Assembly (NCBI RefSeq): GCF_000317535.1
Contig: NC_019757.1
Location: 1,897,001 to 1,961,000, forward strand
Reading direction: 5' to 3'
Origin: Cylindrospermum stagnale PCC 7417
GTDB lineage: Bacteria; Cyanobacteriota; Cyanobacteriia; Cyanobacteriales; Nostocaceae
DNA: 64,000 nt
The notes below the pieces were generated by a model. That model made no database searches. It was not told where the DNA came from and saw only the letters and a program-made list of their open reading frames with translations. Shown here piece by piece: positions 17,699 to 27,400 of this stretch (the stretch's first letter is position 1; every line of letters begins with the position of its first letter). The translations under genes and the position numbers were made by a program.

Positions 17699-18700
17699 AT
17701 GAGAAAGCTTTATTTCTTAGTACCTGGGACAGATGGCAGATTTGCCTGTGGTGGACTCTGGGCAGAGTTAAAAACAGTTAACCTGGCCCAGCAAATCTGT
17801 AGTGCTGATGTTGTAACTTACCGTCAGCGAGAAACAGGCAAGCTGTTCATCGATGATCTGCTCAAAGAGAAAAACTTAGATGATGTAATTTTTGTCATTA
17901 GCTGGGGATTTGACATAGCTCAACTTGCCGCCAAACTCAAGCAATACAATATCGTTTACCATGCCCACAGTGCGGGTTATAAATTCAATTTACCTGCAAG
18001 TATACCCATCATCACTGTCAGCCGCAGTACAATGGGATATTGGGGGCAAAAATCACCTAATTCTTTAATTTATTATTTACCCAATCAAATTGCTGATGAA
18101 TTTGTAAATTTGCATCTTCAACGCGATATTGATGTTTTAGTTCAGTCGCGAAAATCTTCAGAATATTTAATTCAAGAATTGGTTCCAGCATTACAACAAC
18201 GCTGTAAAGTCTATGTTGTTGATTCTTATGTCAAGGATCTGCCTGGACTATTCAATCGAGCCAAAATTTATCTCTATGACTCCGCTGAATACTGGGCACA
18301 ACAGGGCGTCAGCGAAGGATTTGGTTTGCAACCAATGGAAGCCCTAGCCTGTGGCTGTCAAGTTTTTTCTAGCGTCAATGGTGGACTAGCAGATTATTTA
18401 GATCCAGGATTTAATTGCTATAAAATTGCTGGATATTCTCAAGAATATGACGTTCAACGTATCCTCAATGCTCTGGAATCTTCAACAATTTTAACTTTGT
18501 CTGAACAGGTTTTGGCAGAGTATCGAACTGAAAATATTATTCATAAATTTACAGTGATTTTAGATGAATTAAATGATTTTTTTGACCATAAACGGCATCA
18601 GCCAGCAAATATCAAGAATTTGACAAAAATCCGTGCGGTGAAGTTATTCACAAAAAGAATATTTGGTAAACTGAAAAAGAAGTATTTTCAGGGAATTTAG
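17699..18700 (+). CDS. Glycosyltransferase, GT4-like
   Basis: A 333-residue protein; the ATG at 17699 (MRKLYFLVPGTDGRF) is chosen because earlier in-frame codons overlap the previous gene. The C-terminal half has EGFGLQPMEALACGCQVF and NGGLADYL, the sugar-nucleotide binding region of GT-B family glycosyltransferases with the E-x7-E pattern. It probably transfers a sugar to a cell-surface glycan at the inner face of the membrane. The sugar and acceptor are unknown. The following gene is a broken dTDP-glucose dehydratase, so the surface-sugar context has partly decayed. Confidence 0.75.
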   Translation: MRKLYFLVPGTDGRFACGGLWAELKTVNLAQQICSADVVTYRQRETGKLFIDDLLKEKNLDDVIFVISWGFDIAQLAAKLKQYNIVYHAHSAGYKFNLPASIPIITVSRSTMGYWGQKSPNSLIYYLPNQIADEFVNLHLQRDIDVLVQSRKSSEYLIQELVPALQQRCKVYVVDSYVKDLPGLFNRAKIYLYDSAEYWAQQGVSEGFGLQPMEALACGCQVFSSVNGGLADYLDPGFNCYKIAGYSQEYDVQRILNALESSTILTLSEQVLAEYRTENIIHKFTVILDELNDFFDHKRHQPANIKNLTKIRAVKLFTKRIFGKLKKKYFQGI

Positions 18701-18747
18701 TAAGTAATAAATCGGAGATAACGCCAAGCAATCACAGGAGAAAACAG

Positions 18748-19146
18748 TTGACAACTCGGTGGTTATTGGTGACGGGAGGTGCAGGTTTTATTGGTGCAGA
18801 TTTTGTGCATCACTGGTGTCAAGCTTATCCAAATGATCGGGTGGTGGTATTGGATGCTCTTACCTACGCTGGAAATCGCCGCAATTTGGCGTCCTTGGAG
18901 GGACGAGAGAGTTTTCGGTTTGTGGAAGGGGATATTTGCGATGGGCTACGCCGGGGCGTAGCCCATCGCACGATCGTAGACAATTTACTAGCAGAAGAAG
19001 ATATTAATGCGATCGCTCATTTTGCCGCCGAATCTCATGTTGATCGCTCAATTATCGGGCCTGCTGCTTTCGTCCAAACTAATGTAGTGGGTACTTTCAA
19101 ACTGCTAGAAGCCTTTCGTCAACATTGGCAAACCAAATTCTGCTGA
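18748..19146 (+). pseudogene. Truncated dTDP-glucose 4,6-dehydratase
   Basis: Encodes only the first 132 residues of an RmlB/RfbB-type enzyme (usually about 350): TTG start with CAGGAG upstream, NAD-binding GGAGFIGADFV, then AHFAAESHVDRS. The catalytic Tyr-x3-Lys part is absent; the frame ends right after EAFRQHWQTKFC and unrelated sequence follows. A 32-base palindromic repeat is inserted in frame (18938-18969). It is a 5' remnant that cannot be active. Confidence 0.85.
18938..18969. repeat. 32-base palindromic GATGGGCTACGCC repeat inside a coding remnant
   Basis: Arms GCGATGGGCTACGCC (18938-18952) and GGCGTAGCCCATCGC (18955-18969) are perfect 15-base complements around GG. It adds about ten residues (DGLRRGVAH) in frame. 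The same sequence word recurs inside the lanM-like gene. Confidence 0.85.
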
Positions 19147-19237
19147 CACCACCAACAGCTCCTGCCATTTCTAAAAATTACGACTATTCTTGAATAGTAA
19201 GGGAATCAGCCTAGTATAAATTGCCAGCAGGTGTCAG

Positions 19238-20431
19238 ATGCTGCAAGCAGGACAAATTTTACAAGACCGTTATCAAATACAGCGCCAACTTGGCAACAAT
19301 GGAATTCGCCAAACTTGGCAAGCATTGGATTTACAAGCCACTGAAGGGAAAAATTCATCGGTTGTTGTCAAACTCCTAGCCTTTGGCGGTACCGTACAGT
19401 GGGATGACCTAAAACTCTTTGAGAGAGAAGCACAGATTCTCAAACAGTTAAAGCATCCCCGCATTCCCCGATATATCGATTATTTTTGTATCGATGACCG
19501 CAATCTCTGGTTTGGCTTAGTCCAAGAATATATCCCTGGTGAGTCACTCAAGGAAAAACTTGTTCTTGGTAAAAGGTTTAGCGAAAAGCAAACGCGGAAA
19601 ATTGCTGTTGAGATTTTAAAAATTCTCGTATATCTGCATGAATTAAATCCTGGCGTGTTGCATCGGGATATTAAACCGAGTAATTTAATCTGGGGCGAAG
19701 ATAATCAGATTTATTTAGTTGATTTCGGTGCAGTTCAGGATAAAGCTGCCAAAGAGGGCGTTACTTTTACCGTTGTCGGTACTTATGGTTATGCCCCAAT
19801 GGAACAATTTGGCGGTCGCGCGGTTCCCTCATCTGATCTCTACGCCTTGGGAGCAAGTTTAATTCATTTATTAACTGGTACTCCTCCATCTGATTTACCC
19901 CAGAAGGATTTACGGCTGCAATTTGCTGACCGAGTTAACCTCAGTCCCAGTTTTGTTCATTGGCTGCAAAAGTTGCTAGAACCCTCACCAGAACAAAGGT
20001 TTACAAGTGCCCACCAAGCAATAGAGGCGCTGAAATCTGGTTTAGCTGTCAAATCTGCTCCTCAGAATCTGCCCGTATTGCGAAAAGAAATCATCAACAA
20101 TTCAGGGTGCGGTATCAATAATCAAACAGAAACAGTCCCTGAAGAAATTCTCGGCTGGAATTGGGGGGCATTTCTCCTGCCTTGGTTTTGGTTGTGGACT
20201 AATCAAGTCTGGATTGGACTATTTTGTTTTATCCCCCAGATTGGCTGGGTAATGTCCATCGGTTTGGGATCAAAAGGTAATGAATGGGCTTGGAAAAGTA
20301 GACGATGGAATAGTATTGAACAATTTAAAGCACATCAAAGAGGTTGGGCAATCGCCGGTGTTCTCGTTGGCGCACCTCTGAGTATGATGTTGTGGATTGC
20401 AGCATTTCATCTGCTAGAATCTTTGCTGTGA
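19238..20431 (+). CDS. Serine/threonine protein kinase with C-terminal membrane segments
   Basis: A 397-residue Hanks-type kinase. Key residues are present: ATP-binding Lys45, HRDIKPSN with Asp144, DFG with Asp162 and the activation-segment motif APMEQF. The glycine loop is degenerate ([11 protein letters not shown]). After the kinase domain (about 10-270) come a linker and hydrophobic segments ([19 protein letters not shown], then others) that likely anchor it to the membrane with the kinase in the cytoplasm. Substrates are unknown. The stop overlaps by 18 bases the convergent WD40 remnant. Confidence 0.87.
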   Translation: MLQAGQILQDRYQIQRQLGNNGIRQTWQALDLQATEGKNSSVVVKLLAFGGTVQWDDLKLFEREAQILKQLKHPRIPRYIDYFCIDDRNLWFGLVQEYIPGESLKEKLVLGKRFSEKQTRKIAVEILKILVYLHELNPGVLHRDIKPSNLIWGEDNQIYLVDFGAVQDKAAKEGVTFTVVGTYGYAPMEQFGGRAVPSSDLYALGASLIHLLTGTPPSDLPQKDLRLQFADRVNLSPSFVHWLQKLLEPSPEQRFTSAHQAIEALKSGLAVKSAPQNLPVLRKEIINNSGCGINNQTETVPEEILGWNWGAFLLPWFWLWTNQVWIGLFCFIPQIGWVMSIGLGSKGNEWAWKSRRWNSIEQFKAHQRGWAIAGVLVGAPLSMMLWIAAFHLLESLL

Positions 20432-20779
20432 CTCCAAGGCTCCTAAAACCTTCAGCGTTTCCCGTTGATCTGCCGTTAAACCCGTAACACCAGTAATGTT
20501 CATGCCTTCGTAGAGACGCTCGGCTCTGAGTGTTTTGATACAGTGACCTGTATTCACATCCCAGAGCTTGATAGTCCCATCATGGCTGCCACTAGCTAAA
20601 GTGCTACCATCGGGACTGAAATTCACTGCCCATATCCCATTGGTGTGACCTTGCAAAACTGCGAGACATTTACCAGAAGCGACATCCCATAAGCGAATTT
20701 CCGAGTCAAAACTGCCACTAGCTAAAGTGCTACCATCTGGACTGAAGCTAACTGAGTAAATCTCCCTGCTGTGACCTTA
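20414..20779 (-). pseudogene. C-terminal remnant of a WD40-repeat protein
   Basis: On the minus strand, two WD40 blades are readable: [19 protein letters not shown] with IRLWDV, then [15 protein letters not shown] with IKLWDV, followed by a natural-looking C-terminal tail and stop. The sequence breaks off at about 20779 with no start codon or upstream domains. Intact relatives are large WD40 proteins, often with NB-ARC or kinase domains. Confidence 0.8.
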
Positions 20780-20806
20780 GTCTTACCTCAAACAACAAAG
20801 TAACTT

Positions 20807-21652
20807 ATGTTTACATCTACCAGATCAATCAGCAATCACAATACTACCAAATACATTCATGGTTACACTACGGATGAGCAAGACCGCCTCATCAGACAAA
20901 GCAATTTTTTAGAGCCTTAAATATATACTGATGTTGATTTTTCTCATTGTCATCACATTATTGAATTAGGTTGTGGAGTCGGAGCGCAAATACAACTCCT
21001 ATTAAATCGCTGGCCACATTTAAAAATTACTGGTGTTGATATTTCCCAAGCACAAATTAGTCGTGCTAGTGAATTTCTCAAGCCACATATTGAAGCAGGA
21101 CGGGTATCTCTGCATGTTAGTCATGGTAGAGAGCTTCCTTTACCTGATGAATCCTTCGATGGCGCATTGATCTGCTTTGTTCTGGAACATGCACACAATC
21201 CGCTCAATGTTCTCAAAGAGATAAAAAGAGTGATGAAATCAGGTAGTAGTCTTTATTGCACAGAAGCGTTTAATGCGGGTTTATATGTCTATCCCACTTC
21301 TCTAGCTTTTCAAACTTACTGGGAAATGCTCAATCGTTATCAAAAGGAATTGAACGGAGATCCAAATGTAGGTATAAAACTTTATAACTTGGCATTGAAA
21401 GCTGGTTTTTCTCAAATTTATCCTGCCTGTATTCCTATTTACTTAGATGACAGGATTAAAGATATTCCACAGCGCATAAATTTGATTGATTGGTTTGTTG
21501 AATGTATATTAAGTGTTGCTCCAGCCTTGATTGCTCAAGACAGAATCGCAACTTGTCTAATAGAAGAAATGAAACAAGAATACTCTTGGATAAAACATAA
21601 TCAAGACAGTATTTTTATGTACCCACTTCAGCAAATAAAAGCTGTGAAATAA
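20807..21652 (+). pseudogene. SAM-dependent methyltransferase broken by one stop codon
   Basis: ATG at 20807 begins MFTSTRSISNHNTTKY; a TAA at 20918-20920 interrupts the frame after 37 codons, and the same frame then continues for about 244 codons with a normal class I methyltransferase core: IIELGCGVGAQI (motif I) and LPLPDESFDGALICFVLEH. A single base change would restore a full-length protein. Translation could restart downstream, but the motif I region has no good start in front of it. A sequencing error cannot be excluded. Confidence 0.75.
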
Positions 21653-21773
21653 GGGATTTCCAAGAAATAAATTACCCAATCTTCTGGGATGCGTAAGTCG
21701 TAGATATGAATAACTTGCTACAAAACCCCACACCGCCAACACTTAAGGAACAACAGCTATTTGGGGGAGGATG

Positions 21774-22451
21774 TCAAAGTCGTTCAAAGATGAATAAAAT
21801 TGAGACTGGTTTCTTGGTCTTTGGGTGGACGGGTTCAATTAAGTTCAGTAATCTGTAATTCCTCAGATGAAACTCACGAATCCATGATTCAACTGTTCTG
21901 AAGTACCAAGGAGCAGGATGAAACGGCTCGTCTTCAACTAAAAGCCAACAAGTTTCCCGCCACCCATCCTCATATGGAGCATCACCGCAAGCGATATGAG
22001 GATGAAGTGTCTGAATAATTATTTTGCCCTTGGACTGTAACAGGCCATGACCCGCCTCAGCTATCTCACCAAGAGCAGATTCTCCGAGAATTGAAAAGTT
22101 GCAGATAAAGCACTCGAACTGGTTAATGCTGCCAAATCTCTGTGACGGAATATCTGAGTAAGAAGATACAACAAAGCGGACATCGCCAATACACCGTGCT
22201 GAGTCAATTAGCTCCTCAATGCCATCAACTCCCCACCCATCAAACCCGCGTGAGAACAGTTCATGAACCAACCACCCTTCACCACACCCAATGTCTAAAA
22301 AGGTTTTTGGTTCAAGTTTAATCACGGCTTCTAAAATAGCGGAATTTGTGACCAGAATGCGGCTCTCAAGAAGCTGCTCACGAACTACACGCGTCCAAGG
22401 TTTGGCATTCACTGTCCATGACTGGAGAAGTTGTTGCTCTTTTTTGTCCAT
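21774..22451 (-). CDS. Class I SAM-dependent methyltransferase
   Basis: A 225-residue protein with motif I LDIGCGEGWLVHEL, an acidic motif II region (GVDGIEELID) and the post-core segment TLHPHIACGD. It should transfer a methyl group from S-adenosylmethionine; the substrate is unknown. It is convergent with the broken methyltransferase gene at 20807-21652. The frame is intact from the ATG at 22451. The gap 22452-22787 upstream holds no gene I can support. Confidence 0.8.
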   Translation of the reverse strand: MDKKEQQLLQSWTVNAKPWTRVVREQLLESRILVTNSAILEAVIKLEPKTFLDIGCGEGWLVHELFSRGFDGWGVDGIEELIDSARCIGDVRFVVSSYSDIPSQRFGSINQFECFICNFSILGESALGEIAEAGHGLLQSKGKIIIQTLHPHIACGDAPYEDGWRETCWLLVEDEPFHPAPWYFRTVESWIREFHLRNYRLLNLIEPVHPKTKKPVSILFIFERL

Positions 22452-22787
22452 AGTTCAATTGGTACAGTTTTATCCCTGCTAAAGAAAGATGTTGAAAACG
22501 GGTGATCAAGTCCTTAATATAACTTTCTGCATGACTACTCATTTCACCCCAGTGGCTGGGAAGAATAAACCCCAGGAAAATATGACTCATTAGCAAAATA
22601 TGTTACTACGTCTAACTACGACTTTCACAGCGCGTATCTTGACTCAATGCCTATTATCGCTCCTCCAACAGGTAGAGTATAACCTATTTCAATTGATAGA
22701 TTCAAACCTATTTTTGGCAATTTAGCATTTACAGATAAATAGGCAAAAATAATTTACACTTATCTATTTTGCCCAGAATAATAAAGA

Positions 22788-22837
22788 TATCTTGGTCAAG
22801 ATAGATAATTGACGGTATTCACAAGAATGATTATCTT
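22788..22837 (+). promoter_or_regulatory. Promoter and palindromic operator before the lanthipeptide precursor
   Basis: TTGACG (22809-22814) and TATCTT (22832-22837) are spaced by exactly 17 bases, a sigma-70-type promoter. Immediately upstream the perfect inverted repeat TATCTTG-GT-CAAGATA (22788-22803) looks like an operator or activator site. The implied leader to the start codon at 22925 is about 80 bases. Confidence 0.55.
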
Positions 22838-22924
22838 AAGACCTTCTAACACAGTTGGATCTTAAGAAATGGGATAGCTCAATGTCACTAGATGCATCGA
22901 AAAAATCATGATTGAGGTATGTTC

Positions 22925-23263
22925 ATGTCTAATAAAACATTGCCAGAAATTCCGATGAGTTACCTTGATCAGCTATTGCATCGTGCAATAGTTGATTCGG
23001 AATTTCGGATCGAACTCTTGTCTCGTCCTGAAGAATTTGGCATCACAAAAGCAGATGTTGAAAATCTGGCTCTGCTCACATCTGTAGAACAGCAGGATAT
23101 GTCTTTTGTTGAGTTAGTCGTCGAAGACGATATGGTCAGGGCTGCTTGTGGAAGAACCTGTGTCTCTGGCTTTACCATTCTTTGTGATGGTAGTACTCAA
23201 CCTAACTGTCGGCGCACTTGTGTTTCTGGTTACACAATTCGTTGCGACGGTGTTACAGTCTAA
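22925..23263 (+). CDS. Lanthipeptide-like precursor with two tandem core repeats
   Basis: 112 residues from the ATG at 22925, which has GAGGT at good spacing; an ATG six bases earlier is too close to it. The leader has an NHLP-like helix (LDQLLHRAIVDSEFRIELL, then SRPEEFGI) and acidic stretches. The C-terminal core after VRAA consists of two copies of C-x2-T-C-V-S-G-[F/Y]-T-I-x-C-D-G-x-T, 20 residues apart, giving six cysteines and several Thr/Ser as dehydration partners. A LanM-type synthetase lies 1.2 kb downstream on the same strand. It is likely cut near the Ala-Ala/Cys boundary. No identical known peptide comes to mind. Confidence 0.82.
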   Translation: MSNKTLPEIPMSYLDQLLHRAIVDSEFRIELLSRPEEFGITKADVENLALLTSVEQQDMSFVELVVEDDMVRAACGRTCVSGFTILCDGSTQPNCRRTCVSGYTIRCDGVTV

Positions 23264-23343
23264 AAAAATCATAACCAGCCAGATAATTGAACTCAAACTT
23301 GACATTGAATCAGATGAAATCACTCTTAAATAGTTCATTGGCA

Positions 23344-23381
23344 TTGACAAATTTAATAGTCACACTATCTAAATTTGTCAA
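23344..23381 (+). promoter_or_regulatory. Strong hairpin after the precursor gene
   Basis: TTGACAAATTTAATAGT (23344-23360) pairs with ACTATCTAAATTTGTCAA (23364-23381) with one bulged C and a 3-base loop. There is no U-run, so it more likely acts as a processing or read-through signal that lets the precursor be made in excess of the enzymes. Confidence 0.55.
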
Positions 23382-23414
23382 CATCGGTAATAAGTGACTG
23401 AACCGGAGAAATCG

Positions 23415-23454
23415 ACTTGCCAGCAACCAAGAAAATTATTTCTTACTGGCAAGT
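23415..23454 (+). promoter_or_regulatory. Second hairpin in the precursor-enzyme gap
   Basis: ACTTGCCAG (23415-23423) pairs with CTGGCAAGT (23446-23454), with an inner AAGAAA/TTTCTT stem (23429-23434 and 23439-23444). It follows directly on the first hairpin and ends 24 bases before the next gene. Confidence 0.5.
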
Positions 23455-23478
23455 TACTCTAACTCTAGAGTAGAAATA

Positions 23479-24435
23479 ATGATTAATTTTTTACAATATA
23501 ACCTGCTGAAAATTTTCGCCTCCCGGCTTGGTAGTGAAGTAGTTTCCGGGGAAAGTTTAACAAAAATTTACGCATTAACGCAAAGACTGCCAATATTTGA
23601 AAATATCCTGTTGGAATGTCGTTTAGCGGTAAATAACCCACAAATAGATATATCTACTATGGTTCTTAACCATGACATTCACCTACCCAAGAATCTCTTG
23701 AAGCATCATGTCTGGAAGCGCCTACAAACTATATGTGAAGATTGGGCTAATCCTGATTCTTTTCTCAATGAAAAATTGAGGGAAATTTGGCTAGAGTTTG
23801 ATCTACATGGCAAACCATCAGACCAACCAATTCCCGGTATTTTTTTGGTATTAAATTTAGCAGCTAATTGGGATGAAAACTTACTATTACAAATGGCACA
23901 AAACTTGTTTGAAAATCAGATTAAAAGTAAACTAGCTACTAACTTAAAAATATGTTTTGATACCTTAACTGATACTGCTAAAATAATTTATCTTGCAGCA
24001 ATGCTATCCCGAAATACTGATATTTTGAGGTTAAATATTAGCGGATTACCACAAGACAAATTAGCAATTTATCTCGACAAAATTGGTTGGAATGGTTCTG
24101 TTTCTGAACTAGAAGAAATTATCAGCAAGATTTCTGCTTTTACAGATACTATAGTTTTGAGTTTCGACGTTGGCGAGACGGTATTACCCAGAATTGGACT
24201 AGAATGTTATCTCTTAGACAAGCCACAAGATGAACCACGTTGGCAGTTATTTTTAGATTACCTGATTAGTCAAGGGCTATGTAGTCTTGCTAAAAGTAAG
24301 GCAGTTTTGGCTTGGACAGAATTTCAACCACAAGAATTAAATGTATCAGCTAATTTTACAATCTGCACCAAAATTGTCTACCAAACGGGTATGCCTTTGG
24401 AAGCAAAAGCATATCTAGGCTTTTGGCCTTACTAA
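23479..24435 (+). CDS. Unknown protein of the lanthipeptide cluster
   Basis: A 318-residue soluble protein, mostly helical by composition, with no signal peptide, membrane segment or catalytic motif I recognise. It lies between the precursor and the LanM gene, 51 bases before the latter, and is surely co-transcribed. Repeated words such as YLDKIGW and YLISQGL do not point to a family. It may assist precursor binding or provide a regulatory or immunity role; this is context only. AT-rich codon use is similar to the LanM gene. Confidence 0.7.
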   Translation: MINFLQYNLLKIFASRLGSEVVSGESLTKIYALTQRLPIFENILLECRLAVNNPQIDISTMVLNHDIHLPKNLLKHHVWKRLQTICEDWANPDSFLNEKLREIWLEFDLHGKPSDQPIPGIFLVLNLAANWDENLLLQMAQNLFENQIKSKLATNLKICFDTLTDTAKIIYLAAMLSRNTDILRLNISGLPQDKLAIYLDKIGWNGSVSELEEIISKISAFTDTIVLSFDVGETVLPRIGLECYLLDKPQDEPRWQLFLDYLISQGLCSLAKSKAVLAWTEFQPQELNVSANFTICTKIVYQTGMPLEAKAYLGFWPY

Positions 24436-24486
24436 GTTTTTTGCAATTGTCTACACATCAAAAATTGCTTTGCAGGAGTTTTTACT

Positions 24487-27400
24487 GTGCTTGATAATCT
24501 TACCATCGCTGAATTTGCTTGTCGCGCAAGTAATTTATCCGAACGTCTGGCGATTAGTAAAAAATTGGCTTTTAGCAATGCTTTAGAATCTTGTACTGCA
24601 CAACTAAGCCCACTCGATACTTGGACTCTCAACAAATTAGCTGGTAAGCTAGCGGCAACACAAGTTAAACAGCAGCTTTATCAGCAATTAGCAACAAATA
24701 TACCAACACAGCTTAACTTGCAAAAACTGCTAACTGACTACAAATTATATGAGTTAAATTTAAGTAATTTGTCTGAGTCTGAGCGGTCTGAGTTTATTCA
24801 ACCTCACGCTACATGGTTGAAAGTGTATACAGAGGCTTTGATGAGCCTTGATTTATCGCCAGATAATTTTGCTGGGAGTGGCTGTTATCAGCCTAATATT
24901 TATTACGGTCGTTTTGCTAAAGTTTGTGAACCATTTTTACGTTGGCTACAACAAAAACTGCAACCTATTTGTAAATTTTTTGAACAAACGATAGCTAATT
25001 ACAAAATTAGTTTAGAAGTAATCACCGATATTCAACTGGAACTGGTTAATCGTTTTGAATGGGCGTTAGCTCATGTGATAGAAGCTGATATTAATCTTTA
25101 TTGCTATCAAAATGGCATCAACAAATCATCTGATTCTCAAGCATATATAGATTACCTAGATGCAACATTTAATAATGAGCAAGGTTATCACAAATTTTAT
25201 GCTAAGTTTCCGGTTTTAGCAAGACATTTAGCGCAAGTTAGCGATTTTTTAAGCAAAATTGGTGCGGAATTGCTACAGCGGTTAAGTAGTGAGCGTAGAG
25301 ACATCAGCACCACTTTTTTTGATGATATTCCTATCGAGAAAATTACTGGTTTTAGTTTAGGTAATTCTGATGCCCATGCTGGTGGTCACACAGTAGTTAT
25401 GGTGGATTTAGAGTTAGCTAACTCTCAATCAAAAACTATTGTCTACAAACCACGCTGTATTCAATCAGAAGCAGCTATGCAAGGATTACTTGCTACTTTG
25501 ACTAGAGAGAAAGTTGTGCAGTTTGGTAATTATCGGTTGCTTTGTAAACAAGGATATGGTTATGTAGAGTTTTTGCCAGTACAAAACCATGCTGAAAACC
25601 TTAAAATTGTCGAAATTTTTTATCAGCAGTTGGGTGGTTATTTAGCTATTTTTCATATCTTAGGCGGTAGTGATCTGCATTTTGAAAACATTCTTGTTTC
25701 CAACTGTAACGCTTTTATCTGCGACTGCGAAACAGCTTTGGAAGTAGTACCGCGTCGCCTGAATAAATCTCCAGATACGATGTTTGATTCGGTGTTTAGT
25801 ACGGGAATGCTTGATTGGCCTCTTCCGACTAAGAAACCTGATGTTGGCGATGGGCTACGCCCCGCTGGAAGTGATCGCGCGGAACGCATCAGCTTGAGTG
25901 GCTATACTGGCGGTGAGTCATACACTTTACCATTTGCTGTCCCGCAAATAAATAACCGTCTGTCTTTAGCTCTGACAGTTGAACACCAAGTTGGTGTTGA
26001 AGTAAAGGTGGAGGGGACAAATCGCATTTATTATCAAGGTCAACTCGTACATCCATATCATTATCAACAGTGCATTTTAGACGGGTTTAACAAAGTTTAT
26101 GACTGGGTAAGAAAAAACCATACTCAAGCTATTGGATTGCTTGAAAAATTATTTGCCGGGTCTTCAGTGCGCTTTGTTAACCGGGCGACACAAGTTTATG
26201 CCCATTTACTGAACTCGGCGCGACATCCTAAATGTTTAGCAGAACCATTAGAAGTCGATTTGGTTTACCACACATTAATAGAACATCCAAGGCTGTGGGA
26301 TGATACTGGTCAGCTAGCTGAACTAGAATTAACTGCTTTATGGCAATTAGACATTCCTATTTTTACTGCTAAGGCAGATGCCAAAGAACTGATTTTTAAC
26401 TACCAGCAGCAGCTACCTGAATCTTTAGTGATTTCACCACTAGATAACGCCATTGCTAGAATTCAGCGGTTATCTGTGGAGAGCCAAATGCGACAAAATC
26501 AATATATTTATACCAGCTTGTCTACAGGAGAAATTAACAATCAACACTTTATTGATTCAGCAGTGAATTATGCCTATGAAATTGGTAGGGAATTATGTTC
26601 ACTGCTACAAGATTCCTCAGAGTCAGCGCCTTGGAAAACTATAGATTTTACTGCCACTGCTAAGTGTTTGGTTGATATTAATTCCTCAATATATACAGGT
26701 TCCGCAGGAATTGCGCTGTTTTTAGCTTATCTTGATGTGATTCGACCGCACCCAGAATTTCGCCAAGCAGCGAACCGGGCACTGATTCATGGGATGGAAG
26801 AATGCGATGGGCTACGCCCCGCTGGAAGCGATGGGCTACGCCCCGCTGGAAGCGATCGCGTCATGATTGGTGCATTCCAGGGAAAAGCCGGTTTAATTTA
26901 TCTGTTGACCCACCTTGGCCAGCTATGGAAGCAACCAGAACTTTGGCAATTAGCAAGTGATTTATGCGATGAACTCTACCCCTTGATTAGCCAAGACGAT
27001 TACTACGACATCATCAACGGTGTATCAGGGGTGATTCCTGTGATGCTAGGACTAGCTGAAGTCACAATGGGTAAGGGGATGAATTGTGCGATCGCTTGTG
27101 CAGAACACCTACTACAAAATGCCGTCCCAATAGGCGATACACTTGCTTGGCCCTACAACCCAGAGTTAGCACGAGATTATCTTACCGGCTTTGCCCACGG
27201 CGTCGCTGGCATTGGTTGGGCGCTAATTCGTTTGGGAGTCTACACCAACCAGCCCAAATACATTACAACTGGTCTTCAAGCTTTTGCCTACGAAGCCACT
27301 CAATTTGATCACCTAGAGGGCAATTGGTATGATTTGCGAACATCAGTGATGACTAAACAAGCTCCCGGTGCTAAGTTTGGTTATTTTTGGTGTAGCGGTG

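Noticed and set aside
18748-19146. Short functional dehydratase
   Set aside because: Only the nucleotide-binding third is present; the catalytic Tyr-Lys part is missing.
22452-22596. Minus-strand reading frame upstream of the 21774-22451 methyltransferase (MLMSHIFLGFILPSHWGEMS)
   Set aside because: It runs on into the methyltransferase gene in another frame and has no recognisable domain. It may be a remnant, but I cannot support it.
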